Assembly: GCF_030268685.1 (NCBI RefSeq)
Contig: NZ_BSRQ01000001.1
Location: forward strand, 186,001 to 250,000
Direction of reading: 5' to 3'
Source: Microtetraspora sp. NBRC 13810
GTDB taxonomy: Bacteria > Actinomycetota > Actinomycetes > Streptosporangiales > Streptosporangiaceae
Length of the DNA: 64,000 bases
Part shown: piece by piece, positions 33,646 through 42,993 of the stretch
How positions within the stretch are numbered: position 1 is the first letter of the stretch
Layout of the letters: each line of letters begins with the position of its first letter
Notes under the pieces: generated by a model
What the model saw: the letters and a program-made list of their open reading frames with translations, nothing else
The model's database searches: none
Told to the model about the DNA's origin: nothing
Made by a program: the position numbers and the translations under genes

Positions 33646-34833
33646 TCAGGCCGAGGGGACGCGCAGGATCAGGGCGTCGCCCTGGCCGCCGCCGCCGCAC
33701 AGGCCCGCGGCGCCGAGGCCGCCGCCGCGCCGCCGCAGCTCGTGGATCAGCGTCAGCGCGATCCGCGCGCCGGACGCGCCGATCGGGTGGCCGAGCGCGA
33801 TGCCGCCGCCGTTGACGTTGACGATGTCCAGGGAGACGCCGAGTTCCTTGGCCGACTGGAGCACCACGGCCGCGAACGCCTCGTTGATCTCGATGAGGTC
33901 GAGGTCCGTGACGACTAGGCCCTGCTTGCCGAGGGCGTGCCTGATCGCGTTGGCCGGCTGGGACTGGAGCGAGTTGTCCGGGCCCGCGACGTTGCCGTGC
34001 GCGCCGATCTCGGCCAGCCACGGCAGCCCGAGCGCCTCGGCCCTGGCCTTGGACATCACCACCACCGCGCAGGCCCCGTCGGAGATCTGCGAGGAGGAAC
34101 CGGCCGTGATCGTGCCGTCCTTGCTGAAGGCGGGCCGCAACCGGGCCAGCACCTCGGGGGTGGTGTCGCCGCGCACGCCCTCGTCGGCCGCGAAGACGAC
34201 GGGGTCGCCCTTGCGCTGCGGAATGCTCACCGGCACGACCTCGTCGTCGAAGACGCCGTTCTTGATCGCGGCGGCGGCGAGACGGTGGGACCTGGCGGAG
34301 AACTCGTCCTGCTCCTCGCGGGTGAGGTCCAACCGGCGGTTGTGCCGCTCGGTCGACTCGCCCATCGCGATCTGGTCGAAGGCATCGGTGAGACCGTCGA
34401 ACGCCATCGAGTCGAGCACGTCGGCGCCGCCGTACTTGACGCCCTTGCGCAGGCCGGGGAGCAGGTGCGGCGCGTTCGTCATCGACTCCATGCCGCCCGC
34501 GACGACGACGTCGAACTCCCCCGCCCTGATGAGCTGGTCGGCCAGCGCGATGGCGTCGAGGCCGGACAGGCACACCTTGTTGATCGTGAGCGCGGGCACG
34601 CTCATCGGGACGCCCGCCTTGACCGCGGCCTGCCGGGCGGGGATCTGACCCGCGCCGGCCTGGAGGACCTGCCCCATGATGACGTATTCCACGGCCTCGG
34701 GGGCGACGCCCGCCCGCTCCAGGGCCGCCTTGATGGCGATGCCGCCCAGATCGACGGCGGTCAGGTCGGACAGCGAGCCGAGCAGGCGGCCGATGGGGGT
34801 GCGAGCCCCCGCGACGATAACGGAACCAGACAT
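33646..34833 (-). CDS. Acetyl-CoA acetyltransferase (thiolase)
   Basis: This 395-residue thiolase condenses two acetyl-CoA or cleaves acetoacetyl-CoA. All catalytic elements are visible: Cys in NKVCLSGLD (near 88), NEAFAAV, the His in [16 protein letters not shown] and the second Cys in [12 protein letters not shown]. Length is typical. It is divergent from the epimerase gene and followed by meaB. The order epimerase-thiolase near nucS is conserved in mycobacteria (the fadA4 neighbourhood), so this is core chromosome. Confidence 0.96.
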   Translation of the reverse strand: MSGSVIVAGARTPIGRLLGSLSDLTAVDLGGIAIKAALERAGVAPEAVEYVIMGQVLQAGAGQIPARQAAVKAGVPMSVPALTINKVCLSGLDAIALADQLIRAGEFDVVVAGGMESMTNAPHLLPGLRKGVKYGGADVLDSMAFDGLTDAFDQIAMGESTERHNRRLDLTREEQDEFSARSHRLAAAAIKNGVFDDEVVPVSIPQRKGDPVVFAADEGVRGDTTPEVLARLRPAFSKDGTITAGSSSQISDGACAVVVMSKARAEALGLPWLAEIGAHGNVAGPDNSLQSQPANAIRHALGKQGLVVTDLDLIEINEAFAAVVLQSAKELGVSLDIVNVNGGGIALGHPIGASGARIALTLIHELRRRGGGLGAAGLCGGGGQGDALILRVPSA

Positions 34834-34953
34834 GACAGAGGCCTCCTGTGTTTCCTAGCCTCGCGCCCGAGCAAACCCGGCGGTGGCGTGCTGGCGTGGC
34901 TTTGACACCATACCCATGGAGCACTGAGACGATCGACCGCGGAGGTGGGTCAC

Positions 34954-35385
34954 GTGTTTTTGCGCATCGACCATGTCGGCATCGCGTGCAACGACCTGGA
35001 GGAGAAAATCGCCTTCTACGAGTCAACGTTCGGCTTGACCGTGGTGAGCCGCGAGGTCAATGAGGAGCAGGGGGTTCGCGAGGCGATGCTGCACGTCGCG
35101 GACGGCGACGGCGGCGCGTCTTATGTACAGCTTCTCGAACCGCTGCATCCGGACACGGCCGTGGGCAAGTTTCTCGCCAGGCGCGGCGAGGGCGTGCACC
35201 ACATCGGGTACGGCGTCGCGGACGTCGCCAAGGCCATGGAGGAGATCGCCGGCCAGGGCGTCAGGCTGGTCGACGAGCGACCGCGGCACGGGTCGATGGG
35301 CGCGGCGATAGCGTTCCTTCACCCGAAGGACACCGGCGGTGTCTTGACCGAATTGGTGCAGGCTCCACGCGATAATGGTCACTGA
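34954..35385 (+). CDS. mce: Methylmalonyl-CoA epimerase
   Basis: This 143-residue glyoxalase-fold enzyme epimerises methylmalonyl-CoA. Metal ligands are seen in RIDHVGIACND, VQLLEP, GVHHIGYGV and LTELVQ, the usual H-Q/E-H-E set. I chose the GTG at 34954, eight bases after GGAGG, rather than an earlier in-frame GTG touching the RBS. It is divergent from the thiolase gene. With meaB it implies a propionyl-CoA/succinyl-CoA route, though methylmalonyl-CoA mutase itself is not in the window. Confidence 0.94.
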   Translation: MFLRIDHVGIACNDLEEKIAFYESTFGLTVVSREVNEEQGVREAMLHVADGDGGASYVQLLEPLHPDTAVGKFLARRGEGVHHIGYGVADVAKAMEEIAGQGVRLVDERPRHGSMGAAIAFLHPKDTGGVLTELVQAPRDNGH

Positions 35386-35596
35386 TCGTCCAACGTAAGA
35401 AACGTTCATACGTAACAAGTCGCGCAGAAAGTCTGACGGGGCGGCCAACGACGCAAGGGCGGAGTACGCTGGCCTACCACCGGACGTGGATCCCGCCCTA
35501 CGGCGCGCGCGAGCGTTGGCCGGCGGCTCCTCGCCCCGAATGTCCGCTCCCCGTCCGGCCCGTGTAGCCGTCTCGACAACCCAGGATCGAGCCTCC

Positions 35597-36913
35597 ATGC
35601 AGTCCGACATCGACGCCCAGCTAAACAACTTCTTCGAAGACGCCCCCGCGCGGGAGTTCGACGTGGTGCTCCGGGGGTATGACCGGCACCAGGTTCACGA
35701 TCATCTCAAGTCCCTCGACACGGAGCTGCGTCAGTCCCGGGAGCAGGCCCAGGCCCTCCAGCGGGAGCTGTCCGACTCCCAGCGCCAGCTCCAGGAGCAG
35801 GAGCGCCCGACCTATTCCGGTCTGGGCGCCCGCATCGAGCAGCTGCTGCGCCTGGCCGAGGAGCAGGCCACAGAGCTCGTCCAGGCCGCCCGGTCCGAGG
35901 CCAACGAGATCAAGGCCGGGGCCAAGGTCGAGGCCGCCGACGTGCGGGCCGCCGCGGAGAACGAGGCGGCCGAGAAGCGCGCTCTCGCCACCCGCGAGGC
36001 CGAGGAGATGCGCACCACAGCCGAGCGCGACGCCGAGGAGATCCGCTCGACCGCCCGCCGGGAGGCCGACGAGCTGACCTCCACCACAGAGCGCGAGGTC
36101 TCCAAGCTCCGCGCCACCGCCGACCACGAGGTGGCCGAGAAGCGCGCCGACGCCGAGCGCGAGATCGCCAAGCTGCGTACCACCACCGAGCGCGAGGTCG
36201 CCCAGCTGCGCGCCTCGACCAAGCGCGAGCGCGACGAGATCCTCACCACCGCCAAGCGGCAGGCCGACGAGATGCGCGCCCAGGCCCAGCGGGTCCTGGA
36301 GGAGTCCGAGGCCAAGCGCGCCCAGGACGAGGCGGAGTTCGAGATCCAGCTCGCCGCCCGCCGCGAGGAGGCGGAGCGCCAGGAGGCCGAGCGCCACGCC
36401 ACCGCGCAGGCCGCGACGCAGAAGCTCGTCGCCGAGGCCGAGCAGCGCGCGGCGACCGCCGAGCAGCGCGCCAGCAAGGCCACCCAGCAGGCCGAGCAGA
36501 CCCGCCGCGAGGCCGACACGCACGCCAAGCAGCTGCTGGCCAACGCGAAGAAGAACGCCGACCAGATCGTCGCCGAGGCGAAGTCCAGCGCCGAGTCCAT
36601 CGTGCACGACGCCAAGGCCGAGGCCGAGCGCAGCCGTTCGGTGGCCCAGCGCCAGGTCGACGAGCTGACCCGCCAGCGCGACAGCATCACCAGCCACCTG
36701 GCCCAGCTCCGTCAGCTCCTCGGCGGCGCCCCGCTGCCGAACATGGACCCCGACCCGGCCCTCACCGCCGCGCCGGCCAAGCCCGCCCTGGCCGCTTCCG
36801 GCAACGACAAGCCGGCTCCCGCCCCCGCCGTCCCCGCCCCGGCGCCCGCGCCCGCCGCCGCCCCGGCGAAGAGCTCGGCCTCCGAGGACGACTCCGAGTG
36901 GTGGCAGGAGTGA
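35597..36913 (+). CDS. Scy/FilP-like coiled-coil protein with DivIVA-type N-terminus
   Basis: This 438-residue protein begins with a DivIVA-like segment (FDVVLRGYDRHQVHDHLKSL, residues 21-40) and continues as one long coiled coil to about residue 375. A Pro/Ala-rich linker and an acidic end (SSASEDDSEWWQE) follow. Residues about 99-230 form at least twelve consecutive 11-residue repeats of the type xREAxE(I/L)RxTA, a hendecad pattern. Similar actinobacterial proteins (Scy, FilP, often labelled cellulose-binding) organise polar growth at hyphal tips, and a cytoskeletal role at the cell pole is the likely function. The start is not certain; an in-frame ATG lies upstream at 35540. Confidence 0.85.
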   Translation: MQSDIDAQLNNFFEDAPAREFDVVLRGYDRHQVHDHLKSLDTELRQSREQAQALQRELSDSQRQLQEQERPTYSGLGARIEQLLRLAEEQATELVQAARSEANEIKAGAKVEAADVRAAAENEAAEKRALATREAEEMRTTAERDAEEIRSTARREADELTSTTEREVSKLRATADHEVAEKRADAEREIAKLRTTTEREVAQLRASTKRERDEILTTAKRQADEMRAQAQRVLEESEAKRAQDEAEFEIQLAARREEAERQEAERHATAQAATQKLVAEAEQRAATAEQRASKATQQAEQTRREADTHAKQLLANAKKNADQIVAEAKSSAESIVHDAKAEAERSRSVAQRQVDELTRQRDSITSHLAQLRQLLGGAPLPNMDPDPALTAAPAKPALAASGNDKPAPAPAVPAPAPAPAAAPAKSSASEDDSEWWQE

Positions 36914-36948
36914 GCCTCTGATCCCGGGAATCTAGCGACGGCTATCCG

Positions 36949-36984
36949 GAGAGCCTGGCGACCGATCGTGGTCGCTAGGCTCTC
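36949..36984 (+). terminator. Terminator after the coiled-coil gene
   Basis: GAGAGCCTGGCGACC (36949-36963) pairs with GGTCGCTAGGCTCTC (36970-36984) over 15 bases with one G-T wobble and a six-base loop, 35 bases after the stop codon. Confidence 0.78.
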
Positions 36985-37073
36985 TCGTGTTCCGGCCCCG
37001 ACATCCCCACCCGAAATATCGCCCGCTGCCTCGATATATCCGGCATGGCACTCCCACCGCGAAGGAGCGCAAC

Positions 37074-38384
37074 GTGCCCGACCTCACCAAAGACCCCACG
37101 GAAGACCCAACTGAGGACACGACTGAGGACACGGCCAAGGACCCGGCTGAGGACACGGCCGAGCCCCCCACAGACGGCTCCCCGTCCACGCCACCACCCG
37201 CGAACCCCGCCCATGCCCCCACCCACGCCCACGCCTCCTCCCCCGGCCACGCGAACGGGGCGGCGGCGAACGGACCCGTGGCCGCGGAGGGCTCCGCGGC
37301 GGCGGACGGCACGGCGGTGCTGGGGGAGATCGGCCTGCCGTTCGGCACGCCGGGGAAGCCGCTGGCGAAGAGCCCCTTCCTGTTCGGGCTGACGGCGGCG
37401 CTCGGGGTGCTGACGGCGCTGGGGCTGGCACAGGCGCTGATGAGCGCGCGCAGCGTGATCGTGCTCGTGGTGGTGGCGATGTTCCTCGCCGTGGGGCTCA
37501 ATCCGGTGGTGGAGTTCCTCACCCGGCGCGGCATGGGCCGGCGCTGGGCGATCTCCATCGTGTTCACCGGTGTGATCGTGTTCTTCGTGCTGTTCGGGCT
37601 GGCGATCGTGCCTCCGGTGAGCCAGGAGTCCGCCGCGTTCGTCGGCGCCGTGCCCGGGTACATCGCCGAGCTGGCCTCGAACCCGACGATCAGGCAGCTC
37701 GACGCGGACTACAAGCTGCTGGAACGACTCCAGGAGTACATCACCAGCGGCGACCTGGGCAGCACGATCGCGGGCGGGATCGTGGGCGCGGGCGCCGTCG
37801 TGCTCAACGCGTTCTTCTCCGGGGTCACCCTCCTCGTGCTCACCCTGTACTTCCTCAGCTCGCTGCCGACGATCAAGGAGTATCTGCTGCTCCTGGTCCC
37901 CTCGACACGACGTGAGCGGACCCGGTCGATCGGCGACCAGATCCTGGACGGCATCGGCGGCTACGTCGCGGGCAACGTGCTCATCTCGGTGATCGCGGGC
38001 GTGCTGTCGTGGTTGTTCCTGATCCTGGCCGGTGCGGAGTACGCGCTGGCGCTGGCGCTGGTGATCGCGGTCACCGACCTGATCCCGCTGGTCGGCGCGA
38101 CGATCGGGGCGGTGCTGGTGACCGGGGTCGGGTTCCTCCAGTCGGTGCCGCTGGGCGTCGCCTGCCTGATCTTCTTCGTGATCTACCAGCAGGTCGAGAA
38201 CTACGTGATCTATCCCAGGGTGATGAAGCGGTCGGTGGACGTCACCCCGGCGGTGACGGTGGTCGCGGCGCTGTTCGGCGGCGCGCTGATGGGGATCGTC
38301 GGCGCCCTGCTGGCCATCCCGGTGGCGGCGGCGATCGCGCTGATCATCCGGGAGGTCGTCCTGCCCCGCCAGGCCCGCCTGTAG
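37074..38384 (+). CDS. AI-2E family transporter
   Basis: This 436-residue membrane protein has eight predicted helices and the family block: GLNPVVEFLTRRGMGRRWAI, VLTLYFLSSLPTIKEYLL, LDGIGGYVAGNVLISVIAG, VTDLIPLVGATIGAVL and YQQVENYVIYPRVMKRSV. The first 95 residues are an unusual acidic, repetitive (DPTEDPTEDTTEDTAKDPAE) then Pro/His/Ala-rich cytoplasmic tail. The GTG start follows AAGGAG. Members carry varied solutes or ions; autoinducer-2 transport should not be assumed. It ends four bases from a convergent hydrolase gene. Confidence 0.92.
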   Translation: MPDLTKDPTEDPTEDTTEDTAKDPAEDTAEPPTDGSPSTPPPANPAHAPTHAHASSPGHANGAAANGPVAAEGSAAADGTAVLGEIGLPFGTPGKPLAKSPFLFGLTAALGVLTALGLAQALMSARSVIVLVVVAMFLAVGLNPVVEFLTRRGMGRRWAISIVFTGVIVFFVLFGLAIVPPVSQESAAFVGAVPGYIAELASNPTIRQLDADYKLLERLQEYITSGDLGSTIAGGIVGAGAVVLNAFFSGVTLLVLTLYFLSSLPTIKEYLLLLVPSTRRERTRSIGDQILDGIGGYVAGNVLISVIAGVLSWLFLILAGAEYALALALVIAVTDLIPLVGATIGAVLVTGVGFLQSVPLGVACLIFFVIYQQVENYVIYPRVMKRSVDVTPAVTVVAALFGGALMGIVGALLAIPVAAAIALIIREVVLPRQARL

Positions 38385-38388
38385 CCGG

Positions 38389-39201
38389 TCACTCCGCCAG
38401 GGCGGCGACGAAGCCGGCGACGGCCCGGTTGAACGCCTCCGGGTGCTCGACGGCGCACAGGTGACCCGCCTGCTCGATGACGACGAGCCTGGCGTCCGGC
38501 GCCGCCAGCCGCATGGCCTCGGCGTCGCTCACCGGGGAGATGACGTCCTCCTCCCCCACGATCACCAGCACGGGCGCCTTCAGCGCGCGCAGCGTCTCGA
38601 AGGAGTCGGCGCGGCCCGCCATCGCCCGCGAGGCCCACGCGACCGCTCCGGGCGGCGCCGACTGGACCAGGCCGCGGACCCGGCCGAAGACCATGGCGCG
38701 CCGCTGCCGGGTGGTCGGGCCGACGAGGTTCGGCAGCAGCTCGGTGACCAGGACGCCGTTGCCGGAGTCGAGGACGGAGCCGGCGAGACGCTCCCTGGCC
38801 TCCCTGGCGGCGGCGTCGGCGTCGGCCTGCGCCTTGGTGCCGGCCAGGATGACGCCCAGCACCCGGTCCGGATGCCGGCGGCAGAAGGCCATCGTCACGT
38901 AGCCGCCCATGGACTGCCCGCCGACCACGGCCCGCTCCACCCCTTCAGCGTCGAGCAGCCGGGCCACGTCGTCGGCCATGAGGTCGAGCGACGGCTCCTC
39001 GTCCGGCAGCACCGATCCGCCGAAACCCCGCAGATCCGGCGTGATCACCCGGCAGGCGGACGCGAGCCCCTCCCGCTGGGCCAGCCACATCGCCGAGGAC
39101 AGGGGGAAGGCGTGGAGCAGGACGACGGGCACACCGCTGCCGGTGGATCGCGAGTACAGGCGCACGAGGAACAACGTAACCCGGCGACGGCCGCCTGCCA
39201 C
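38389..39201 (-). CDS. Alpha/beta-fold hydrolase
   Basis: This protein of up to 270 residues has the catalytic triad in order: nucleophile Ser in GGQSMGGYV (near 94), acid in VGEEDVISP and His in QAGHLCAVEHPEAF, with oxyanion motif LLHAFPLSSAMW. It belongs with 3-oxoadipate enol-lactonase-like and general esterase hydrolases. The first ten or so basic residues may be outside the gene, as the start codon is uncertain. Substrate unknown. Confidence 0.88.
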   Translation of the reverse strand: MAGGRRRVTLFLVRLYSRSTGSGVPVVLLHAFPLSSAMWLAQREGLASACRVITPDLRGFGGSVLPDEEPSLDLMADDVARLLDAEGVERAVVGGQSMGGYVTMAFCRRHPDRVLGVILAGTKAQADADAAAREARERLAGSVLDSGNGVLVTELLPNLVGPTTRQRRAMVFGRVRGLVQSAPPGAVAWASRAMAGRADSFETLRALKAPVLVIVGEEDVISPVSDAEAMRLAAPDARLVVIEQAGHLCAVEHPEAFNRAVAGFVAALAE

Positions 39202-39256
39202 CTTGGCGGCGGGTAGCGGTCACCCTCGGCGCGCCGTCCCGGTGTCCGAAACCCGC

Positions 39257-39970
39257 CTACGGCTCGGGGACCTCGGTGGGCAGCGGGTGGGCGGCGGGGT
39301 TCACGTGCCTGACGATCTCGTTCAGCACGATCCGCACGTACGGCTCGCCGACCCACAGGTGCTTGGCGCCCTCCACCGGCACGACCTCGCACTGCGGCAC
39401 CGCGGCGAACCGCTTGAGCGCCTCCTCCGGCTGCAGGTAGTCGTCGAACTCGGGCACCAGGGCGACCAGCGGGCGGCCGAACTCCGCCCAGGCGGCCAGG
39501 TCGGCGTCACCGGCCCGGCGCAGCGGCGGCGAGAGCAGCACGGCGCCCTCCACCAGCGGGTCGCGGCCCCACTTCAGCGTCAGCTCGGTGCCGAAGGACC
39601 AGCCGACCAGCCACGGGTGCGGCAGGTCGTGGAACTCGGCGAACTCCAGCGCGGCCGCGACGTCGAACCGCTCGCCCTCGCCGTGGTCGTACTGCCCCTG
39701 GGAGGTGCCGCGCTCGGAGGTGGTGCCGCGGGTGTTGAAGCGCAGCACGGCGAGGTCGGCCAGGGCGGGCAGCCGGGAGGCGGCCTTGCGGTAGACGTGG
39801 CTGTCCATCATGCCGCCGTGGGTGGGCAGCGGATGCAGGCAGATGAGCGTGGCCACCGGGGGGCGCTCGGCGGGCAGGGCCAGCTCGCCGACGAGTGTGA
39901 GGCCGTCGGAGGTGTTCAGTTCGATCGGCTCGCGGCGGGCGGGCAGAACCGTGGACGCCCGAATCTCCAT
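39257..39970 (-). CDS. Alpha/beta hydrolase, dienelactone-hydrolase-like
   Basis: This 237-residue hydrolase has CLHPLPTHGGMMDSHV (oxyanion side), FNTRGTTSERGTS, nucleophile Ser in VGWSFGTELTL and His in EGAKHLWVGEPY. It resembles the short peptidase/lipase-like alpha/beta hydrolases common in actinobacteria. It lies in the same direction as the preceding hydrolase and next to the zinc-ribbon gene. Substrate cannot be told. Confidence 0.88.
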   Translation of the reverse strand: MEIRASTVLPARREPIELNTSDGLTLVGELALPAERPPVATLICLHPLPTHGGMMDSHVYRKAASRLPALADLAVLRFNTRGTTSERGTSQGQYDHGEGERFDVAAALEFAEFHDLPHPWLVGWSFGTELTLKWGRDPLVEGAVLLSPPLRRAGDADLAAWAEFGRPLVALVPEFDDYLQPEEALKRFAAVPQCEVVPVEGAKHLWVGEPYVRIVLNEIVRHVNPAAHPLPTEVPEP

Positions 39971-40015
39971 TTCCGCATTGTCCTTTCCCTGCCGGGCGGT
40001 GCCCGGCCCGTGTGG

Positions 40016-40339
40016 TCAGTAGCGGCTGCGGCCCGGCCCGCGGTCGAGGCGTTTGTGCCAGCAGGCGGAGTGCCAGTGCCGGCGCTCCTCCTCGCCCCCG
40101 GTCCAGTTGGGCCAGCTCACTATGTGCGGCTGTCCTGCCCTGATCTCCTGGTCGCAACCGGGACAACGATAGGACTTGTCCGCCGCGCTCCCGGCCAGGG
40201 CGCGTACCCGCCACTCGCCGTCCGGCCATTCCTCGACCCGGTCGCCGCCGCGCGGGGCGCCGCTGGTCGGCTTCGCGGGCGGCACGCCGCGCCGTCCCCG
40301 GTCGTAGGGGTCCATCCGGCGGGCACGGCGGGGGCTCAT
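40016..40339 (-). CDS. Zinc-ribbon-like small protein next to nucS
   Basis: This 107-residue protein begins MSPRRARRMDPYDRGRRG, has a central VEEWPDGEWRVRALAG strand pair, and then a metal-site pattern: CPGC (60-63), His in GQPHIVSWP and HWHSACWHKR. That CxxC...H...HxxxC set would bind zinc. Very similar proteins, sometimes labelled ATP/GTP-binding, are widespread in Streptomyces and relatives; I know of no established function. It is divergent from nucS, with about 220 bases between starts, so shared regulation or a DNA-repair link is possible but unproven. Confidence 0.82.
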   Translation of the reverse strand: MSPRRARRMDPYDRGRRGVPPAKPTSGAPRGGDRVEEWPDGEWRVRALAGSAADKSYRCPGCDQEIRAGQPHIVSWPNWTGGEEERRHWHSACWHKRLDRGPGRSRY

Positions 40340-40558
40340 ACGGGCGGGTCCGCCGTCTCGCGCGCAGCCGGGACCGCTCCAGCCGACACCATCGTTCTCC
40401 TCACCGAACCGGCTCCGGAGTTTCGCCCCGGCGCCACCACGAGCCGCTGCGGTCAGTGTCCCAGACCACACGTGGTCACCCCAAAACGCCCCACCCCTCC
40501 GCCCGCTCCCCACCGATCGGGCGAAGCGGGCCGGTGCGGACGGGTAGGGTAGGCGCTC

Positions 40559-41221
40559 ATGCGGCTGGTCATCGCGCGGTGCAGCGTGGATTACGTGGGG
40601 CGGCTCACCGCCCATCTCCCCCTGGCCACCCGGCTCATTCTGATCAAGGCGGACGGCTCGGTGTCCATTCACGCCGACGACCGGGCGTTCAAGCCGCTCA
40701 ACTGGATGAACCCTCCCTGCAAGCTCCGCGAGGACGGCGACACCTGGACCGTCACGCACGGCAAGACCGGGGAGAAACTGGTCCTCAGCATCGACGAGGT
40801 GCTGCACGACTCCAGCCACGAGCTGGGCGTCGACCCGGGCCTGCGGAAGGACGGCGTCGAGGCGCACCTGCAGGAGTTGCTCGCCGAGCACATCACCACG
40901 CTGGGCGACGGGTGGAGCCTGGTCCGCCGGGAGTACCCGACGGCGATCGGCCCGGTGGACATCCTGTGCCGTGACCACACCGGCGCGACCGTGGCCGTGG
41001 AGATCAAGCGGCGCGGCGAGATCGACGGCGTCGAACAGCTCACCCGTTACCTGGAGCTGCTCAACCGCGACCCGCTGATCGCCCCGGTCAAGGGCATCTT
41101 CGCGGCTCAGGAGATCAGGCCGCAGGCCAGGGTGCTGGCGGCCGACCGCGGCATCGACTGCGTCACCCTCGACTACGACACCCTGCGCGGCATCGCGCCG
41201 GAGAACCCGACGCTCTTCTGA
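40559..41221 (+). CDS. nucS: Mismatch-specific endonuclease NucS/EndoMS
   Basis: This 220-residue nuclease cuts mismatched DNA and replaces MutS/MutL repair in most actinobacteria. The N-terminal DNA-binding domain (about 1-110, [15 protein letters not shown]) is followed by the RecB-like nuclease domain with GPVDILCRD and [21 protein letters not shown] (catalytic Asp, Glu, Lys and Gln). The extreme C-terminus NPTLF could be the clamp-interacting tail known for the family. Length is standard. A perfect hairpin terminator follows. Confidence 0.96.
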   Translation: MRLVIARCSVDYVGRLTAHLPLATRLILIKADGSVSIHADDRAFKPLNWMNPPCKLREDGDTWTVTHGKTGEKLVLSIDEVLHDSSHELGVDPGLRKDGVEAHLQELLAEHITTLGDGWSLVRREYPTAIGPVDILCRDHTGATVAVEIKRRGEIDGVEQLTRYLELLNRDPLIAPVKGIFAAQEIRPQARVLAADRGIDCVTLDYDTLRGIAPENPTLF

Positions 41222-41228
41222 TCGGGAG

Positions 41229-41256
41229 GCCGTGTCCTCCGTTCGGAGGACACGGC
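41229..41256 (+). terminator. Terminator after nucS
   Basis: GCCGTGTCCTCC and GGAGGACACGGC form a perfect 12-bp stem around a GTTC loop, beginning eight bases after the nucS stop. No T-run follows. Confidence 0.82.
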
Positions 41257-41308
41257 GTTCCACCGGCCGTTGGTGTCGCGGGAACCGGAAAAACGGGACC
41301 GTGGACAC

Positions 41309-42148
41309 ATGACGGCAATCACAGTGCGCGGGCTCACCAAGAGCTACGGCGAGGTCCGGGCGGTGCGCGGCATCGACCTGGACATCATGGCCGGGGAGGT
41401 CTTCGCCATCCTGGGGCCGAACGGCGCGGGCAAGTCCACCACGGTCGAGATCCTGGAGGGCTACCGCAGCCGCGACGGCGGCGAGGTCAGCGTGCTGGGC
41501 GTGGACCCCGGCAGGGCGACGCGGGAGTGGCGGTCCAGCGTCGGCATCGTCCCGCAGACCGCGGAGGACAAGCCGGAGGCGACCGTGCGCGAGATCGTGC
41601 GGCACTTCGCGGGCTACTACCCCGCGCCCGGCGACCCGGACGAAGTGATCGGCAAGGTGGGCCTGGGCGAGAAGGCCGGCGCCCGGATCCGGGCGCTGTC
41701 CGGCGGTCAGCGGCGCAGGCTGGACGTGGCGCTGGGCATCATCGGCCGCCCCCGGCTGCTCTTCCTCGACGAGCCGACCACCGGCTTCGACCCGGAGGCG
41801 CGGCGGCAGTTCTGGGAGCTGATCTCCGGCCTGTCCGACGACGGCACCACGATCCTGCTCACCACCCACTATCTGGACGAGGCCGAGGCGCTGGCCGACC
41901 GGGTCGCGGTGGTGGCCCGCGGCCAGGTCGTCGCGACCGGCGACCCGGCGACGCTGGGCGGCAGGGCGGCCGCGCAGGCCACCGTGTCCTGGTCGCAGGA
42001 CGGCGAGCGCAGGAGCATCCGGACGGACACCCCGGCGCGCACCGTGGTGGAGCTGGCGGGCCGCTTCGACGGTGAGATCCCGGAGCTCACGGTGACCAGG
42101 CCGACCCTGGAGGACATCTACCTGAACCTGATCGAGGAGACGTTGTGA
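41309..42148 (+). CDS. ABC transporter ATP-binding protein (module A)
   Basis: This 279-residue ATPase has Walker A GPNGAGKST, Q-loop VPQTAE, signature LSGGQRRRLDVALG, Walker B LLFLDEPTTGFDPEARR and the switch His in LLTTHYLDEAEALADR. The type is that of ABC-2 drug or lipid exporters (DrrA-like, with a C-terminal extension at about 215-279). The permease gene starts inside its last codons (GTGA overlap). It is first of a four-gene unit with a sensor kinase and response regulator. Confidence 0.95.
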   Translation: MTAITVRGLTKSYGEVRAVRGIDLDIMAGEVFAILGPNGAGKSTTVEILEGYRSRDGGEVSVLGVDPGRATREWRSSVGIVPQTAEDKPEATVREIVRHFAGYYPAPGDPDEVIGKVGLGEKAGARIRALSGGQRRRLDVALGIIGRPRLLFLDEPTTGFDPEARRQFWELISGLSDDGTTILLTTHYLDEAEALADRVAVVARGQVVATGDPATLGGRAAAQATVSWSQDGERRSIRTDTPARTVVELAGRFDGEIPELTVTRPTLEDIYLNLIEETL

Positions 42149-42993
42149 CCCAGACCACCACCGCCCCCGCCGCCGCCCCGCCCGCGGACGTGCGCCTGCC
42201 CTCCCCGCTGCGCATCGGCATGTCCCGCTCGCTGCACGAGCTCCGGCTGTTCTTCCGGGAGCGGGAGGCGGTCGTCTTCACGTTCTCGTTCCCGATCATC
42301 ATGCTGGTGCTCTTCGGTTCCATCTTCAACGAAGCCTTCGAAGGCACCGGCATCGCGTTCTCCCAGGTCTACGCGGCCGGGCTGATCGGCGCCGGCGTAA
42401 TGAGCGCGAGCTTCCAGAACCTCGGCGTCGCCATCGCCGTGGAGCGCGACGACGGCACGCTCAAGCGGCTGGTCGGCACGCCGATGCCGCGCGTCTCCTA
42501 CTTCATCGGCAAGATCGGCAGTGTCCTGATCCTCGCCGTGCTGGAGGTCGCGATCCTGCTGGCGGTGAGCGTGGCGCTGTTCGGCCTGCGCCTGCCCTCG
42601 GACGTCTCCCTGTGGGGCACCTTCTGCTGGGTGTTCCTGCTCGGCGTGACCGCCTCGGCGCTGCTCGGCATCGCGGTGAGCAGCATCCCCCGGTCCGGCA
42701 AGAGCGCGGCCGCGGTGATCACGCTGCCGTTCGTGGTGCTCCAGTTCGTCTCCGGCGTGTTCATCCCCGCGTCCCAGTTGCCCCCGTGGCTGAGCGACAT
42801 CGCCGCGATCTTCCCGCTGAAGTGGATGTGCCAGGGGTTCCGGTCGGTGTTCCTGGGCGACGCCTGGGTGGCCCAGGAGGCGGTCGGCTCCTACGAGCTT
42901 GGCCGGGTGGCGCTTGTCCTGCTGGCCTGGGTGGTTGGAGGCTTGGTCCTGTGTCTCATGACCTTCAGATGGAAAAGCCGGCGCGACGGATGA
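42145..42993 (+). CDS. ABC-2 type permease (module A)
   Basis: This 282-residue membrane protein has six helices and the ABC-2 pattern: a cytoplasmic coupling segment HELRLFFREREAVVF, then FSFPIIMLVLFGSIF, ERDDGTLKRLVGTPM and FVVLQFVSGVFIPASQLP. It overlaps the ATPase gene (GTGA) and the kinase gene (ATGA), so all are coupled. Substrate unknown; export of an antibiotic, lipid or peptide is typical. Confidence 0.94.
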   Translation: MTQTTTAPAAAPPADVRLPSPLRIGMSRSLHELRLFFREREAVVFTFSFPIIMLVLFGSIFNEAFEGTGIAFSQVYAAGLIGAGVMSASFQNLGVAIAVERDDGTLKRLVGTPMPRVSYFIGKIGSVLILAVLEVAILLAVSVALFGLRLPSDVSLWGTFCWVFLLGVTASALLGIAVSSIPRSGKSAAAVITLPFVVLQFVSGVFIPASQLPPWLSDIAAIFPLKWMCQGFRSVFLGDAWVAQEAVGSYELGRVALVLLAWVVGGLVLCLMTFRWKSRRDG

